From: Onthophagus taurus
Lineage: Eukaryota > Arthropoda > Insecta > Coleoptera > Scarabaeidae
Reading direction: 5' to 3'
Assembly (NCBI RefSeq): GCF_036711975.1
Contig: NC_091971.1
Coordinates: 22,203,501-22,267,500, forward strand
Length of the DNA stretch: 64,000 nucleotides
The notes under the pieces were generated by a model, which was not told the origin of the DNA, made no database searches, and saw nothing but the letters and a program-made list of their open reading frames with translations. Below are positions 20,049 through 31,319 of this stretch, piece after piece. Position 1 is the first letter of the stretch. Every line of letters starts with the position of its first letter. The position numbers were made by a program, and so were the translations under genes.

Positions 20049-20584
20049 ATTAATAATAAAGAAAATTAAACGATAATTTTAAAATTAGGCTTAAAACTTA
20101 TTCAAAACCAAGCCGTTATTTGTTGTGGTGATTCGGCGCATGCTCAAGAATTAAATCCAATGAATTCAATAAAAAATTGTTTTATTAATAATATTGCATT
20201 CAAATTAAGGATTTTATTTAATATTGAGTGTTTTTAAGTTAGATTTATTTACTTTTTTTTGGAGATGAAGTGAAATTTTGAATGTTGAGTATTGATGATT
20301 TTTTTGCATAGGACATTATTGATCCGGCTTTTTGTTGTAATGAGGTTCTAGAACACTTTAGAATTGTGTTTTGTTGTAATATTCTAGAATTATGCTAAAT
20401 TAAAGCTTAATCATCGTTTTATTAATGTTTTTGACTGATGTAATTATTTAAAATTTTAATAAATCTTTATTAAAAACTAATCTTGGGGTTAATGTAATAA
20501 GATGTTTAATTTATTCGATTAATAGGTTTAATTGTGGGTTGTATTTATAATATAATCATTATTTATTAATTTTTTTTATATAAA
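20049..20584. other. Mad2 upstream region
   Basis: AT-rich intergenic DNA directly upstream of the Mad2 start. No TATA box or known element is evident, as is common for housekeeping promoters. Confidence 0.4.
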
Positions 20585-21340
20585 TAAAATCTGACTTAAC
20601 CTCAAATATCCACATGTATATTTGCGGTTTTCTAGAAAACCGTAGAATATCCTCTATATCGTCTAAAATGCGTACGAAATCAACGAATTAAACTTACTTT
20701 ATTCATAATAATTAATAAAATCCATCAAAAAACATAAATTAATACATTTTTTTCACAAATAAAAGCTGACTTAACCTCAAAATATCCACATTTAATATGC
20801 AGGTTTCTAGAAAACCGTAGAATATTCTCTAGATCATCTAAAATAAGAATAAAATTATTATTTATTACAAAGTTATACCTCATTATGAATTTGGGGCCCA
20901 TTAAAATCAATAAATGAAAGGAATTCCATCAAAAATTAATTTATTTTGTGGTTGTGTTTTATTGCACTAAAATGCTCCAAGTCAACGAATTAAACTTGCT
21001 TTATTCATAACAATTAATAAAATCCATCAAAAAACATAAATTAATACATTTTTATCACAAATAAAAGCTGACTTAACCTCAAAATATCCACATTTAATAT
21101 GCAGGTTTCTAGAAAACCGTAGAATATTCTCTAGATCGTCTAAAATAAGAATAAAATTATTATTTATTACAAAGTTATACCTCATTATGAATTTGGGGCC
21201 CGTTAAAATCAATAAATGAAAAGAATTCCATCAAAAATTAATTTATTTTATGGTTGTGTTTTATTGCACTAAAATGCGTACCAAATTAAACTTATTTTAT
21301 TCATAAAAATTAATAAAATCCATTAAAAAACATAAATTAT
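20585..21340. repeat. 302-bp tandem repeat between Mad2 and Hsp83
   Basis: Unit marker TGACTTAACCTCAAAATATCC occurs at 20767 and 21069, exactly 302 bp apart and almost identical over the whole unit. A shortened copy begins at 20592 (175 bp before), and a further partial copy of the unit end lies at 21270-21340. Each unit has a small hairpin GGTTTTCTAGAAAACC or GGTTTCTAGAAAACC, which also contains TTCTAGAA. The 61-codon frames inside are a by-product of the repetition. Confidence 0.88.
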
Positions 21341-21584
21341 TGTAATTATCCCTAAAAATATGCCTAAAAAGGGATTGTCAAAATGCAAAAAAAAATTTAA
21401 ATATTTTGAAATAGTATTAATAATAACTTATTTCATTGTTAATTAATATTTTTAATGTTTGGTAATAACTTAATCATCGTTCAAAGCAATAAATTCGTTA
21501 AAATTAAAAAATAAAATAATCCATTTTGAATTTGGCGCGTTAAAAACCGGAAATCCACCAACGGTTAACCGGCGTTTCTGTCAG

Positions 21585-21622
21585 CGAGAATCTTCTATTT
21601 CCTTCTGGATCGTTCTAGAAGG
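21585..21622 (+). promoter_or_regulatory. Heat-shock element cluster of Hsp83
   Basis: Alternating GAA/TTC units at helical spacing: GAGAA, TCTTC, TTCCTTC, GATCG and TTCTAGAAGG. The TTCTAGAA core is a perfect inverted pair and would be bound by heat-shock factor trimers. It lies 9-46 bp upstream of the TATA box. Confidence 0.85.
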
Positions 21623-21630
21623 CGCTGGGG

Positions 21631-21637
21631 TATATAA
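21631..21637 (+). promoter_or_regulatory. TATA box of Hsp83
   Basis: TATATAA in GC-rich surroundings, directly after the heat-shock elements. The transcription start is expected about 30 bp downstream, near 21660. Confidence 0.85.
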
Positions 21638-21659
21638 ACAAGCGCCGTCGACCGGCGAA

Positions 21660-21888
21660 AATCAATAGCAAAGCAGCTGTCGTACCGAGCACATCACCTC
21701 CAGTGAAGTGAATTTTTACCGCATTTTCAACCAAGCCAAGGGCGTTTTTCCAGTTTATTGCGATTTAAAAAAGTTCCTAAAACACAAATAAGGTAAGTTT
21801 TATTAAAATTAATAAATTTTTTTTGCTTTCGTAAAAGTTATTTGATCGTATTTAAATCGGATTACTTTCAATTCAATTAATCTTATAG
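21660..21888 (+). other. Hsp83: Hsp83 5' untranslated exon and leader intron
   Basis: Untranslated exon from the inferred start near 21660 to 21792, then an intron 21793-21888 (GTAAGT to ATAG) that ends at the base before the ATG. An intron abutting the start codon in the leader is the known layout of insect Hsp83 genes, in contrast to intronless inducible hsp70 genes. Confidence 0.85.
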
Positions 21889-24033
21889 ATGCCGGAAGAA
21901 GTACAATCGGGTGAAGTTGAAACCTTCGCTTTCCAAGCAGAAATTGCTCAGTTGATGAGCTTGATCATTAACACATTCTACTCGAATAAAGAAATCTTCC
22001 TTCGTGAATTAATTTCCAACTCTTCCGACGCTTTGGATAAAATCCGTTATGAATCTCTCACCAACCCCGCGAAATTGGAGTCAGGAAAAGATCTCTACAT
22101 CAAAATCATTCCAAACAAAGCTGATGGAACCCTCACTATCATTGATACTGGTATTGGTATGACCAAAGCTGATTTAGTTAATAATTTGGGTACAATTGCT
22201 AAGTCTGGTACAAAAGCTTTCATGGAAGCCCTACAAGCAGGAGCTGATATTTCCATGATTGGTCAATTTGGTGTTGGTTTCTACTCTGCATATTTAGTCG
22301 CCGATAAAGTTATTGTTGTCTCAAGGAACAACGACGACGAGCAATACATTTGGGAGTCCTCCGCTGGCGGAAGTTTCACCGTTCGTTTAGATCAGGGCGA
22401 ACCCCTTGGGCGAGGAACCAAGATTGTTTTACATATCAAAGAAGATCAAACTGAATTCTTGGAGGAAAATAAAATTAAAGATATCGTAAAGAAACATTCT
22501 CAATTTATTGGTTATCCCATTAAATTGGTTGTGGAGAAAGAAAGGGAGAAGGAATTGAGCGATGATGAAGCTGAAGAAGAAAAGAAAGAAGAAGCGAGTG
22601 AAGAAGATAAAGATAAACCGAAAATCGAAGATGTAGAAGATGATGAGGACGCGAAAAAAGAAAAGAAAAAGAAGACCATCAAAGAAAAATACACCGAAGA
22701 TGAAGAATTAAACAAAACCAAACCAATTTGGACCAGAAACGCCGACGATATCAGCCAAGAAGAATACGGAGAATTTTATAAATCATTAACAAACGATTGG
22801 GAGGACCATTTGGCTGTTAAACACTTCAGCGTCGAAGGCCAATTAGAATTTAGAGCGCTCCTCTTCGTTCCAAGACGAATTCCTTTCGATCTCTTTGAAA
22901 ATAGGAAGAAGAAGAACAACATTAAATTGTACGTCCGAAGGGTCTTCATTATGGATAATTGCGACGAACTTATCCCAGAGTACTTAAACTTCATCAAAGG
23001 CGTCGTTGATTCAGAAGATCTCCCATTAAACATTTCTCGTGAGATGCTCCAACAAAACAAAATCTTAAAAGTAATCCGCAAGAATTTGGTGAAGAAATGT
23101 TTGGAACTATTCGAAGAATTATCCGAAGACAAAGATGGCTACAAGAAATTCTACGAACAATTCTCGAAAAATCTCAAATTGGGCGTCCACGAAGATTCCC
23201 AAAATCGCGCAAAACTCGCCGATTTACTCCGTTATCACACATCCGCAAGCGGAGACGACGCGTGCTCCCTCAAAGAATATGTTAGCCGCATTAAACCGAA
23301 TCAAAAACACGTTTATTACATCACCGGAGAAAGCAAAGACCAAGTTGCTAATTCATCGTTCGTTGAACGTGTTAAGAAGCGCGGTTTCGAAGTCGTTTAC
23401 ATGACAGAACCAATTGATGAATACGTCGTTCAACAATTAAAAGAATACGATGGAAAACAATTGGTTTCTGTTACAAAAGAAGGTCTAGAACTTCCAGAGG
23501 ATGAAGATGAAAAGAAAAAACGCGAAGAGGACAAAGCCAAATTCGAAGGTCTTTGCAAAGTAATGAAAACCATTTTGGATAATAAAGTCGAAAAAGTCGT
23601 CGTTTCAAATCGCTTGGTTGAATCCCCCTGTTGTATTGTAACATCTCAATATGGCTGGACAGCTAATATGGAAAGAATTATGAAGGCTCAAGCACTTAGA
23701 GATACTTCCACTATGGGATATATGTCTGCTAAGAAACATTTAGAAATTAATCCAGATCATCCAATTGTGGAAAATTTGAGACAAAAAGCTGAAGTTGATA
23801 AAAACGACAAGGCTGTAAAAGATTTGGTTATTTTACTCTTTGAAACTGCTTTATTGAGTTCTGGATTCACTTTGGATGAACCTCAAGTTCATGCTTCTAG
23901 AATTTACAGAATGATCAAATTGGGTCTTGGAATTGATGAAGATGAAATGGTTGTGGATGATTTACCGGCTGGAGATGCACCCACCACTGAGGGTGAATCT
24001 GAAGATGCTTCTCGTATGGAAGAGGTTGATTAA
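21889..24033 (+). CDS. Hsp83: Hsp90/Hsp83 cytosolic chaperone
   Basis: ATP-dependent dimeric chaperone for kinases, steroid-receptor-type clients and others. The coding region is one uninterrupted exon of 714 residues, the usual length. The N-terminal GHKL ATPase has Glu40 and Asn44 in [14 protein letters not shown], Asp86 in IIDTGIGM and the lid glycines [12 protein letters not shown] (126-137). A charged linker of acidic and Lys runs from about 219 to 265. The middle domain carries the catalytic Arg in [16 protein letters not shown]. The C-terminus has the dimerisation region and ends MEEVD, the docking site for TPR co-chaperones, which marks it as cytosolic. The heat-shock elements and TATA box upstream show heat-inducible expression over a basal level. 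Complete and surely functional. Confidence 0.99.
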   Translation: MPEEVQSGEVETFAFQAEIAQLMSLIINTFYSNKEIFLRELISNSSDALDKIRYESLTNPAKLESGKDLYIKIIPNKADGTLTIIDTGIGMTKADLVNNLGTIAKSGTKAFMEALQAGADISMIGQFGVGFYSAYLVADKVIVVSRNNDDEQYIWESSAGGSFTVRLDQGEPLGRGTKIVLHIKEDQTEFLEENKIKDIVKKHSQFIGYPIKLVVEKEREKELSDDEAEEEKKEEASEEDKDKPKIEDVEDDEDAKKEKKKKTIKEKYTEDEELNKTKPIWTRNADDISQEEYGEFYKSLTNDWEDHLAVKHFSVEGQLEFRALLFVPRRIPFDLFENRKKKNNIKLYVRRVFIMDNCDELIPEYLNFIKGVVDSEDLPLNISREMLQQNKILKVIRKNLVKKCLELFEELSEDKDGYKKFYEQFSKNLKLGVHEDSQNRAKLADLLRYHTSASGDDACSLKEYVSRIKPNQKHVYYITGESKDQVANSSFVERVKKRGFEVVYMTEPIDEYVVQQLKEYDGKQLVSVTKEGLELPEDEDEKKKREEDKAKFEGLCKVMKTILDNKVEKVVVSNRLVESPCCIVTSQYGWTANMERIMKAQALRDTSTMGYMSAKKHLEINPDHPIVENLRQKAEVDKNDKAVKDLVILLFETALLSSGFTLDEPQVHASRIYRMIKLGLGIDEDEMVVDDLPAGDAPTTEGESEDASRMEEVD

Positions 24034-24261
24034 GGTGTTGGGTTTGAAGAGATTTAGAAGAATTAAAATTCAAGAAGAATGATGTTCAAGTAAGAAAAGG
24101 TATTTAATTTAGGGCATGTGTTCTAAGATGTTCTAATTCTCTCGTTCATTCCCATTTTTTTTTTGTATATTTATTGTTTGTATACAATATAACAACTAGA
24201 CTGTGTTTTTATTTTTAGTTTTCCATCTTGATTACGATTTAAATGTAAGATACTCGTACCA

Positions 24262-24267
24262 AATAAA
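24262..24267 (+). terminator. Hsp83 polyadenylation signal
   Basis: AATAAA 229 bp after the stop, followed by a T-rich stretch. Duplicated copies of this block are at 24577 and 27066. Confidence 0.6.
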
Positions 24268-24630
24268 ATATAAATGTTTCATTTGAATTTTTCTTGTTTT
24301 ATTTTGTTCCTATAAAATATTTTAAAGTTTAGTTTTTAAGGTTTGTAGAAAAGTCTTTGAATTTGGAATTAATATTTTATATTTGTGATGATAAGAAAAT
24401 ATAAAATTTATTGTCCTTAAGTTGCAGTAAAATAGAACACCTTTGTAGGAAAAGTTTCATGATGATCAAAATTAAATAAATATAAAGTTCAAACAGTTAA
24501 AGAAATACATGTTTTCAGCCCACTTTTCCGGATAAACTATCTAAAGGATTACATTACATAAATTATACAGGGATGTACCAAATAAAATATAAATGTTTCA
24601 TTTGAATTTTTCTTGTTTTATTTTATTCAA
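24268..24630. repeat. Hsp83 3' flank with repeated poly(A) block
   Basis: The block CCAAATAAAATATAAATG plus TTTCATTTGAATTTTTCTTG occurs at 24259 and again at 24574. The stretch 24500-24627 also recurs at 26990-27115. It reflects local duplication of the Hsp83 3' end. Confidence 0.75.
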
Positions 24631-24740
24631 ATTTTGTTGTTCAAAATGATTACCTAATTTCCTGGCAAGATCAAGACCTTTTTTAATTAGAGTTGCATTT
24701 AAAATGGGAGGATCTTCTTCGTCATTATCGCTGTTCTCTG

Positions 24741-26054
24741 TCATGATGATTGATAACTAATATTATTAAAGTTAAGAGGTTTGCAGATTTTAGATTCTTT
24801 TTCAGGTTTTGAATATAGAGGATCAGTGTTAATATAAATTTTGTTAAAAACTTTGTTAATTATTGTAGAAAAATTATTTTGTTTGGCTAAATTGTGTATA
24901 TAATTAAATTCAAAAATTAAAATGAAGTTCGCTAATTTTTGATTAAGAGGATGAACTGAATCATATGGTATAGTTTTAGAGATAGTAGGTTTCGTATATA
25001 CAGGATGATTCAAAAAACCGCTGACAGATTTCTAGAGTAGATAGTTTTTGATTGGATTAACAAATTTTCTATAAACGTGTTTTTCTTAAAAACTATTGCT
25101 TTGATCAAAGTTTTGTAAGAGACCAATTGACAGATAATTGATTACTTTACACGAAAATACTGCCCGTATGACAAAATTAGCAATGGCGTAGACAATATTT
25201 TTGAAAAAGGACTTTCTATTGCAGATAATGCTTAATTTTAAAGAAACTTTGACCCGCTATATCTCGTTAAGGAGGCATTTGCGATCCCATGTATATTAAG
25301 ACTTTTCATCTTAATTTTTGATGTATTACCTGCCCTATAAGTCTGTCAGCGGTTTTTTGAATCAACCTGTATATAATATTCTATTCTACCATCTTTTGAA
25401 TGTCTTAGAGTTAAATAAAGAAAATTAAGTGTTTTGTTATTTACTACTTCGATGGTGAAATGTAGATTTTTGAAGGTTATTTAGATATTTCAAAAATTTA
25501 AGAAGCATTAGCCAGACACAAAACATATCCTCTACGTATCTGATCCAGCTGTGTATACTATTTTTAAAAGGGTTGCTATCATTAACAATGTTGCTATTCC
25601 CAATGTGGTCAAGAAAGATGTCAGCTAATATACCCGATAAAGGCATACTCATGAGAAGTATTTCTTTGATTTGGTAAAATACATTGCCAAAAGTGCAATA
25701 ATTTTGAGTTACTATGTGTTTAAGCATAGTATTTAAATGATGAACCTTTTCTTCATTATCTTTAAAGAAAGCAAAGAGTTGATTTGCCAAACTTAGGGTC
25801 AATTTTATGGGAACGTTGGAATACAAGTTAGTAACATCAAACGAGATTAATATTTGGTTTTTGTAATTGATATCTTTGGTCTGTTCAATGAATTGAAGAG
25901 AATTTTGAATTGAGTGTTTTGGCTTGAAATTGATTGTTCTCAATATATTAAGCATAAAGTTAGCTAATTTTTGTGTTGGAGAATTCAGAAAAGATGTTAT
26001 AGGACGTATGGGTATTCCTTCTTTATGTAAGAGCTTTGGGATTATGGGATTCAT
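24741..26054 (-). pseudogene. Penelope-like element 2, reverse transcriptase relic
   Basis: The main frame 26054-25437 reads IPKLLHKEGIPIRPITSFLN, ISFDVTNLYSNVPI, PLSGILADIFLDHIGNSN and WIRYVEDMFCVW, the Penelope-type reverse transcriptase, with YVED in place of the catalytic YxDD. The motif order is correct. After a MITE insertion (25001-25369) the frame resumes at 24997 as IYTKPTISKTIPYDSVHPLN, the conserved post-catalytic box, and runs to 24741. The loss of the first catalytic Asp and the truncated N-terminus make it dead. It lies between the two copies of the Hsp83 3' end. Confidence 0.85.
25001..25369. mobile_element. 369-bp MITE with TA target site
   Basis: Inverted ends CAGGATGATTCAAAAAACCG and mirror CAGGTTGATTCAAAAAACCG continuing through CTGACAGA, with TA at 24999-25000 and 25370-25371. 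No open frame. The CAGGxTGATT tips match those of the rosa-like elements here, so it is probably mobilised by that group. Confidence 0.88.
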
Positions 26055-26789
26055 ATATATAAAATGCGATGTGTAAAATTGTTTTAAGTTTGAGTTTTAC
26101 AGATATGGGGTCTGTTCGATTAGAGTATCCTTGCAATATGGAGTGTGTTCAATTAGGGTATCCTTGCATAAAAAAATAAAAGTTATTGTCTCGTTCAGAT
26201 CTGGTTTATCTCGAAATTCTAAACAAAATTCATGTAGCACATTAACCTCTTTGTGCAGTTTCTTCTCTGATTTGTAGAGGTCTCACAGTGTTTGGTTTAG
26301 CACGGTGTTACCAACCTTTTTCATCTTGCGAACTCAAACACTTATAAATCAGAAAAAAATTGACGAACCCCATGTGTAGTTGTTACTTACAGGTAAGAAA
26401 AAATAAAATCATAATCGTAAAAAATCTAAACACAAACTTTACATTCATAAAGACTAAAATATTAGATACAAGAAAATCAAAACACAAAATTGACATAACA
26501 CTCTTAATGAGATACTTGCGCCTGTTTGCTAGAATACAGAAATTCAAAATTAGGCTCACTGTTTCAGTTTCAGTCTTAAATCAGATTCTGCATTACAACT
26601 TATTATCTTTTGCACATGGTCCAATTAAATTTTCTGCAATTGTATGTGCCTGTTCAGATTTTACAATTCTATAGCTTACTCGAAATGATGCCTCAAGTGC
26701 CATTTTAGTATCTTCTTTTGAAGCTGACAAAAAAGAAGAAAAGAGTGGTGTACTCTTTTTATAATCAGCAAATTGTTTTTGTATCAGAC
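26055..26789. other. Spacer, no recognisable gene
   Basis: Remnant flank of the Penelope-like element and AT-rich sequence. A near-repeat GTCTGTTCGATTAGAGTATCC / GTGTGTTCAATTAGGGTATCC occurs at about 26110 and 26142. The frame at 26360-26674 has no recognisable domain. Confidence 0.4.
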
Positions 26790-27190
26790 AGATTTACCGG
26801 CTGGAGATGCACCCACCACCAAGGGTGAATCTGAAGATGCTTCTCGTATGGAAGAGGTTGATTAAGATGTTGGGTTTGAAGAGATTTAGAAGAAATAAAA
26901 TTCAAGAAGAATGATGTTCAAGTAAGAAAATGTAGTTAATTTAGGACATGTGTTCTAAGATGTTCTAATTCCAAGAGAAATTCCTTAAGAAATACATGTT
27001 TTCAGCCCACTTTTCCGGATAAACTATCTAAAGGATTACATTCCATAAATTATACAGGGATGTACCAAATAAAATATAAATGTTTCATTTGAATTTTTCT
27101 TGTTTTATTTTATTTCTATAAAATATTTTAAAGTTTAATTTTTAAGATTTGTAGAAAAGTTTTTGAACTTGGAATTAATACTTTATATTT
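26790..27190 (+). pseudogene. Duplicate of the Hsp83 3' end
   Basis: Repeats the last 25 or so codons of Hsp83 (from [10 protein letters not shown] to MEEVD and the stop) with one Thr-to-Lys change, then its 3' UTR and poly(A) block. It lacks about 350 bp found in the original between 24150 and 24500. It cannot be expressed as protein. Confidence 0.92.
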
Positions 27191-27203
27191 GAATTTATAT
27201 ATA

Positions 27204-28598
27204 CAGGGTAAGTCGGGAGGAACGGACCAAACTTTAGGAGTATATTGTACGCTTGAAAATAATGTAAAAAAACTTATATGTTGTTATCCGATTTTCTTTT
27301 ATTTTATTTTTTTTTTATTGCATAACTCTTACTGCATAACTACAATTAAACAAAATCTTATACATTAACATTAAATATTGGTCATCAGCGTTATTTTAGT
27401 AATTGTTCGAAAATATCGCCATTAACTTCTAAACATTTCCGGCTTCGTTTACTAGGAGCTCTTGTTGCTTTCCTAATTGCTGCATGATTTTCCTTAATAT
27501 TAACTGCAACATTTAGAATGCGCCTAAGAAGTGCATCCCTAGTGTCAACTTTGACTTTGTATACCTCACTTTTGAACCATCCCCACAAACAATAAACAAG
27601 TGCTGTGAGATCTGGAGATCTTGGAGGCCAACTAATAGGACCACCACGACCAATCCAACGCCCTGGAAACCTTTCGTCCAAATGTTGCTTGACCTGACGA
27701 GCGAAATGCGCCGGAGTTTCATCGTGTTGAAAGTACATTTGCCTTCTAATGTTTAGAGGAACATCCTGCAGTAAATCATTTAATTCATTTTGTAAAAACT
27801 CTAGGTAATGGTTTCCTGTGAGGCGATTCTCCAAAATGAAAGGGCCAATTAAATAACCGTTGATCATACCACACCACACATTTACCGAAAACTTGTGTTG
27901 AAAGTTGTTTTCGATTGTTGCATGGGGATTTTCATCGGACCATACGTGACTATTACGAGTATTATGTAGGCCGTCGCGGGTAAATGTTGCTTCATCCGTG
28001 AAAAGAATATGCGATACAACACGATGATCATTATTTATCCACCGACAAAATTCGACTCGTTTAACATAATCTTCCGGCAGTAGATGTTGTACCTTACCTA
28101 AATGGTATGGATATAAGCATTGCTCGTGGAGTGTGTTTATTACTCTCTTTTGTGGGATGTCTAATTGAACAACAATTCTGCGTGAGCTGGTCGTTGCATC
28201 TTCTTCTACTAGATCCCAAATATGTTCTACTTCATTTAAACATTGACGCGTAGCTCGTTCAGATGTTACTTTAACGCTGGGAAGTGTACCGGTTTCGCGC
28301 AGTTTATTGAAAACCCTAATAAAAACGTTTTTATGTTGTTCTGCAGCAGCTGTAGCACTCCCGTTACAAAAGCCATATACAAATAACATGTCTGTATATT
28401 CTAAATGTGAATAAGTACTTGGCATTTTATAGCACTTAATGCAAATCAAACTGTCAAATCTACGTTAAATGTTTAACTGTAGTTATGCAATCAATTGAAA
28501 CCAAATGAAAATCGGATAACAACATATGAGTTTTTTACATTATTTTCAAGCGTACAATACACTCCTAAAGTTTGGTCCGTTCCTCCCGACTCACCCTG
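27204..28598 (-). mobile_element. rosa-like (DD41D) Tc1/mariner element, nearly full length
   Basis: Inverted repeats of about 90 bp begin CAGGGTAAGTCGGGAGGAAC (27204) and CAGGGTGAGTCGGGAGGAAC (minus, 28598), with TA at 27202-27203 and 28599-28600. Length 1395 bp. The arms differ at few positions, so it is the youngest of the three rosa-like copies in the window. Confidence 0.93.
27391..28449 (-). CDS. rosa-like transposase, catalytic Asp replaced
   Basis: Cut-and-paste transposase of the IS630/Tc1/mariner superfamily, 352 residues, single frame without stops. The real start may be Met9 (MPSTYSHLEYTDML). It has an N-terminal HTH, the linker FNKLRETGTLPSVK, then Asp152 in LFTDEATF, VNVWCGMINGYLIGPFI and Asp243 in FQHDETPAHFA. 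The third acidic site should follow 41 residues later in SPDLxxLxxxLWGxFK, but residue 285 is Val (SPDLTALVYCLWGWFK). The sister copy at 49660 reads LDFWFWG there. The 41-residue spacing is that of the rosa (DD41D) group. The frame is open but the enzyme is predicted inactive. Confidence 0.88.
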   Translation of the reverse strand: MICIKCYKMPSTYSHLEYTDMLFVYGFCNGSATAAAEQHKNVFIRVFNKLRETGTLPSVKVTSERATRQCLNEVEHIWDLVEEDATTSSRRIVVQLDIPQKRVINTLHEQCLYPYHLGKVQHLLPEDYVKRVEFCRWINNDHRVVSHILFTDEATFTRDGLHNTRNSHVWSDENPHATIENNFQHKFSVNVWCGMINGYLIGPFILENRLTGNHYLEFLQNELNDLLQDVPLNIRRQMYFQHDETPAHFARQVKQHLDERFPGRWIGRGGPISWPPRSPDLTALVYCLWGWFKSEVYKVKVDTRDALLRRILNVAVNIKENHAAIRKATRAPSKRSRKCLEVNGDIFEQLLK

Positions 28599-30073
28599 TA
28601 TATTATATTTTTATATATATTTTTTAAAATTTATATTTATTTTATAGGTTTTATTTTTTTTTCAATATCACCATGTATTAATTATAGTATCCTATTTTTA
28701 ATGCAACAAGCTGTTTTGAAAAATCACTTTTAGTTCTTGAGAAATAAATTTTTGAAATGATCGACAATTTTTTCGAATTTTGCAATTTTCGCCGATTATG
28801 TTTTAAAAATTCGTATAAAATCCATTTCTTGGAATATGAGTATGAAAATTTCCCAAAGTGTTAATAAGAGTGTCCTCTTTCCAATGAAATAACTTTTAGT
28901 TTTTGAGAAAACAATATTTGAAGTTTTGATAAAATTTTCGATGTTGCAATTTTCATCGATAATTTTCAAAATTCACTATAAAATTAATTTCTTGAAGGAT
29001 CCTTGTGGAAATATTACCAATTATATCACCAATTATTAATTAAAGTATCCTCTTTTTAGAGTTGCTTCGTGTGGCAATAATGTTGCAATGTAGCGTATCA
29101 CTTCAGAAATGTACCACAAGTTATAACCATAATGGCCGGGTACATATGTGGGATATCCGGCCGAAGAGGATGCCGAATATCCGGTATCCGACTTTTCGCA
29201 AAATCACTATTCGTTCCATCACTAGTCATAAGGTTCTTCTAAAATATGACCTATAATAATAAACCTATGTTTCTTTGGCATGTAATGAAGAATCGTTGCA
29301 ATTCTGCTACTTTCTATCATTTACGGTAACTTCGTAGACTTGCTTTACATTTAATTTCCTAGCTTGCACAGATCTTTTAAGTTGAGTTTTGCAGGTATAT
29401 CAAATGGCGATATTTACTAATGGTGGAGTTTCCGTTTTTCAGTTCTTACTACTTTTGCAGGGTTTTTTGATATATTTAGATCACCTGAATTTTTAATTTG
29501 TTCATTTTGGACTTGGAAACAAGACTCGCCTACCTTACCACCATGTTTTACACTACTTACATTATTTTCCCGTTTTACCTCTTCTTTAGGTTTTCTCCAA
29601 ACTTTTATTCTCTATCATTACTAAAGATGATTTGTTTCCAAAAATGATTTATCTTTATACAGTAGTTTATAAGGTGAAAAAAGTTGTTGTTATATTTAGT
29701 TCTCAGTTGCATTGCATTCTAGTATAAAAAGTCTATAATTTTTGCGCTTTTTGTTTAATTTTTGTTACTTTAGAATCGTGTGACTCATGTAGCTCTTCAA
29801 TATCATGAATATCATTAAAACCATCTCTGGGTCAATCTGCAAATTTTCATCATACTTCAACACTTGGCCAGATTTTCTTTCAGCAACCATTCAATGTAGA
29901 TTTTTTCAATTCACGCGCGATTGTTCAATATTTTCTAAACAATCAACAATGTTGTGTATTTCCAGCATTATACTAAAGTTAACGCCTTTTTTTAAGTTGT
30001 TTTGGTATAATATGCCAAGAATATGCCAGACTACTGTATTTTATGGCAAAATTCGTTTCTCACTTTGATTATA
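28599..30073. other. Intergenic with an imperfect 170-bp duplication
   Basis: Two diverged copies of a unit with TTTTAGTT-TTGAGAAA, TTCGAxxTTGCAATTTTC and TTCATTTCTTG-like phrases lie at about 28690-28870 and 28880-29040. The rest is AT-rich. Fragments of a Tc1-like element may extend through 29600-30070 but could not be aligned by eye. Confidence 0.4.
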
Positions 30074-31279
30074 CAGGGTGTATCTGAATGACATGCCCAA
30101 ACTTCAGGGGGTGATTCTTTAGGCAATTTTAAGGGTACTTTCTCATATAAACTATCAGCGATTTCGACTCCCCTGCGGAGCTACGCCCCTCCAAAAATGG
30201 CGAAAAATTTTGGTTTATTTTATTCTTCCCGAAAACCATTAACACCAAGAAAATTAAATTTGGGAAATATGTTTAGCTTATAATAGGGCATGTTTCGAGC
30301 CTATTTGTACTTTCAATCTTGCCTTCTAAGTTACTAAACATAACCACCCCCGTTCAATTTTTGTCTAGATTTTTTTTATGACGATGATAAATACATTGGA
30401 AATATTTTATTTAGATAGACGAAAATATTCTAAAACTTTTTTGCGTCTCTGATGTTCTTCGAAAAGTTAATAGTTTCTGAGAAAAAAATTAATTAAGCAA
30501 ACACTATCTGTTAAGCTGTAGCGTTGTTAATCGAAAGTTGGAATGATATAAAAAAAAAAAAATCTTAGCAGGCTTAGCAATCTTTGTCAGAGATATTTTT
30601 GACGTTTAAATGTCAGTGGTTTTCTTACTATTATTATTGTTTTATTTAAAATTTTGAAACGTCGAGTGAACGAGCGTAAATGCCGTAGAACTTTATTCAT
30701 AAATTAATTTGAAAAACAATAATAATAGTAAGAAAACCACCGACATTTAAACGTCAAAAATATTTCTGACAAAGATTGCAAAGCCTACTAAGATTTTTTC
30801 ATTCAAAATTCATTCCAACTTTTGATCGACAACCTCGTTGTTGAACGGGCAGTGTTTGCTTTAATATTTTTTTTCTCAAAAATTAGTCGTTTTTGGAAAA
30901 ATTTTAGAGAGACAAAAAAGTTTTAGGATACTTTCATCTACCTATGTAATTTTTTTTAATGTATTTAACCTCTGCATGAACAAATTTTAGCAAAAATGTA
31001 AAGGGGGTGGTTACGTTTAGTAGTTTAGAAGGATAGGTTGAAAGTCCAAATAGGGTGAAAACGTGCCCTACTACCAGTTAAACATATTCCCCAAATTTCG
31101 TTGTCCTAGCGTTTATAGTTTTTGAGAAAAAAAAATTAAACCAAAATTTTCCGCCATTTTTGGAGGGGTGTAGCTCCTTAGGGGAGCCCAAGTCGCCCAT
31201 GGTTTATATATCAAAGTACCCTTAAAATTGCCTAAAGAATCACTCCCTGAAGTTTGGGCATGTCATTCAGATACACCTG
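30074..31279. mobile_element. 1.2-kb foldback element, copy 1
   Basis: Almost the whole element is one long imperfect inverted repeat: CAGGGTGTATCTGAATGACATGCC at the left mirrors the right end, and the arms (each about 560 bp) share CTCCAAAAATGGCG, AACCACCCCC and GACATTTAAACGTC. The centre is a short loop near 30650-30710 with AACGTCGAGTGAACGAGCG. TA lies on the left (30072-30073); the right TA is mutated. No coding capacity. A second copy is at 56303-57262. Confidence 0.9.
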
Positions 31280-31319
31280 TTTATAATCAAAGGTTTCTCA
31301 GCATTAATTTTACGCCTTG

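Noticed and set aside
20725-21212. Two near-identical 61-codon minus-strand frames 302 bp apart
   Set aside because: They repeat because the DNA is a tandem repeat; the sequence shows no protein-like features.
26360-26674. 104-codon plus-strand frame after the Penelope-like relic
   Set aside because: No recognisable motif, and flanked by relics; insufficient support.
30650-30670. GAAACGTCGAG in the foldback centre as a hammerhead core
   Set aside because: The GAAAC-GTC part is present but there is no upstream CTGANGA box, and the sequence is the loop of the foldback.
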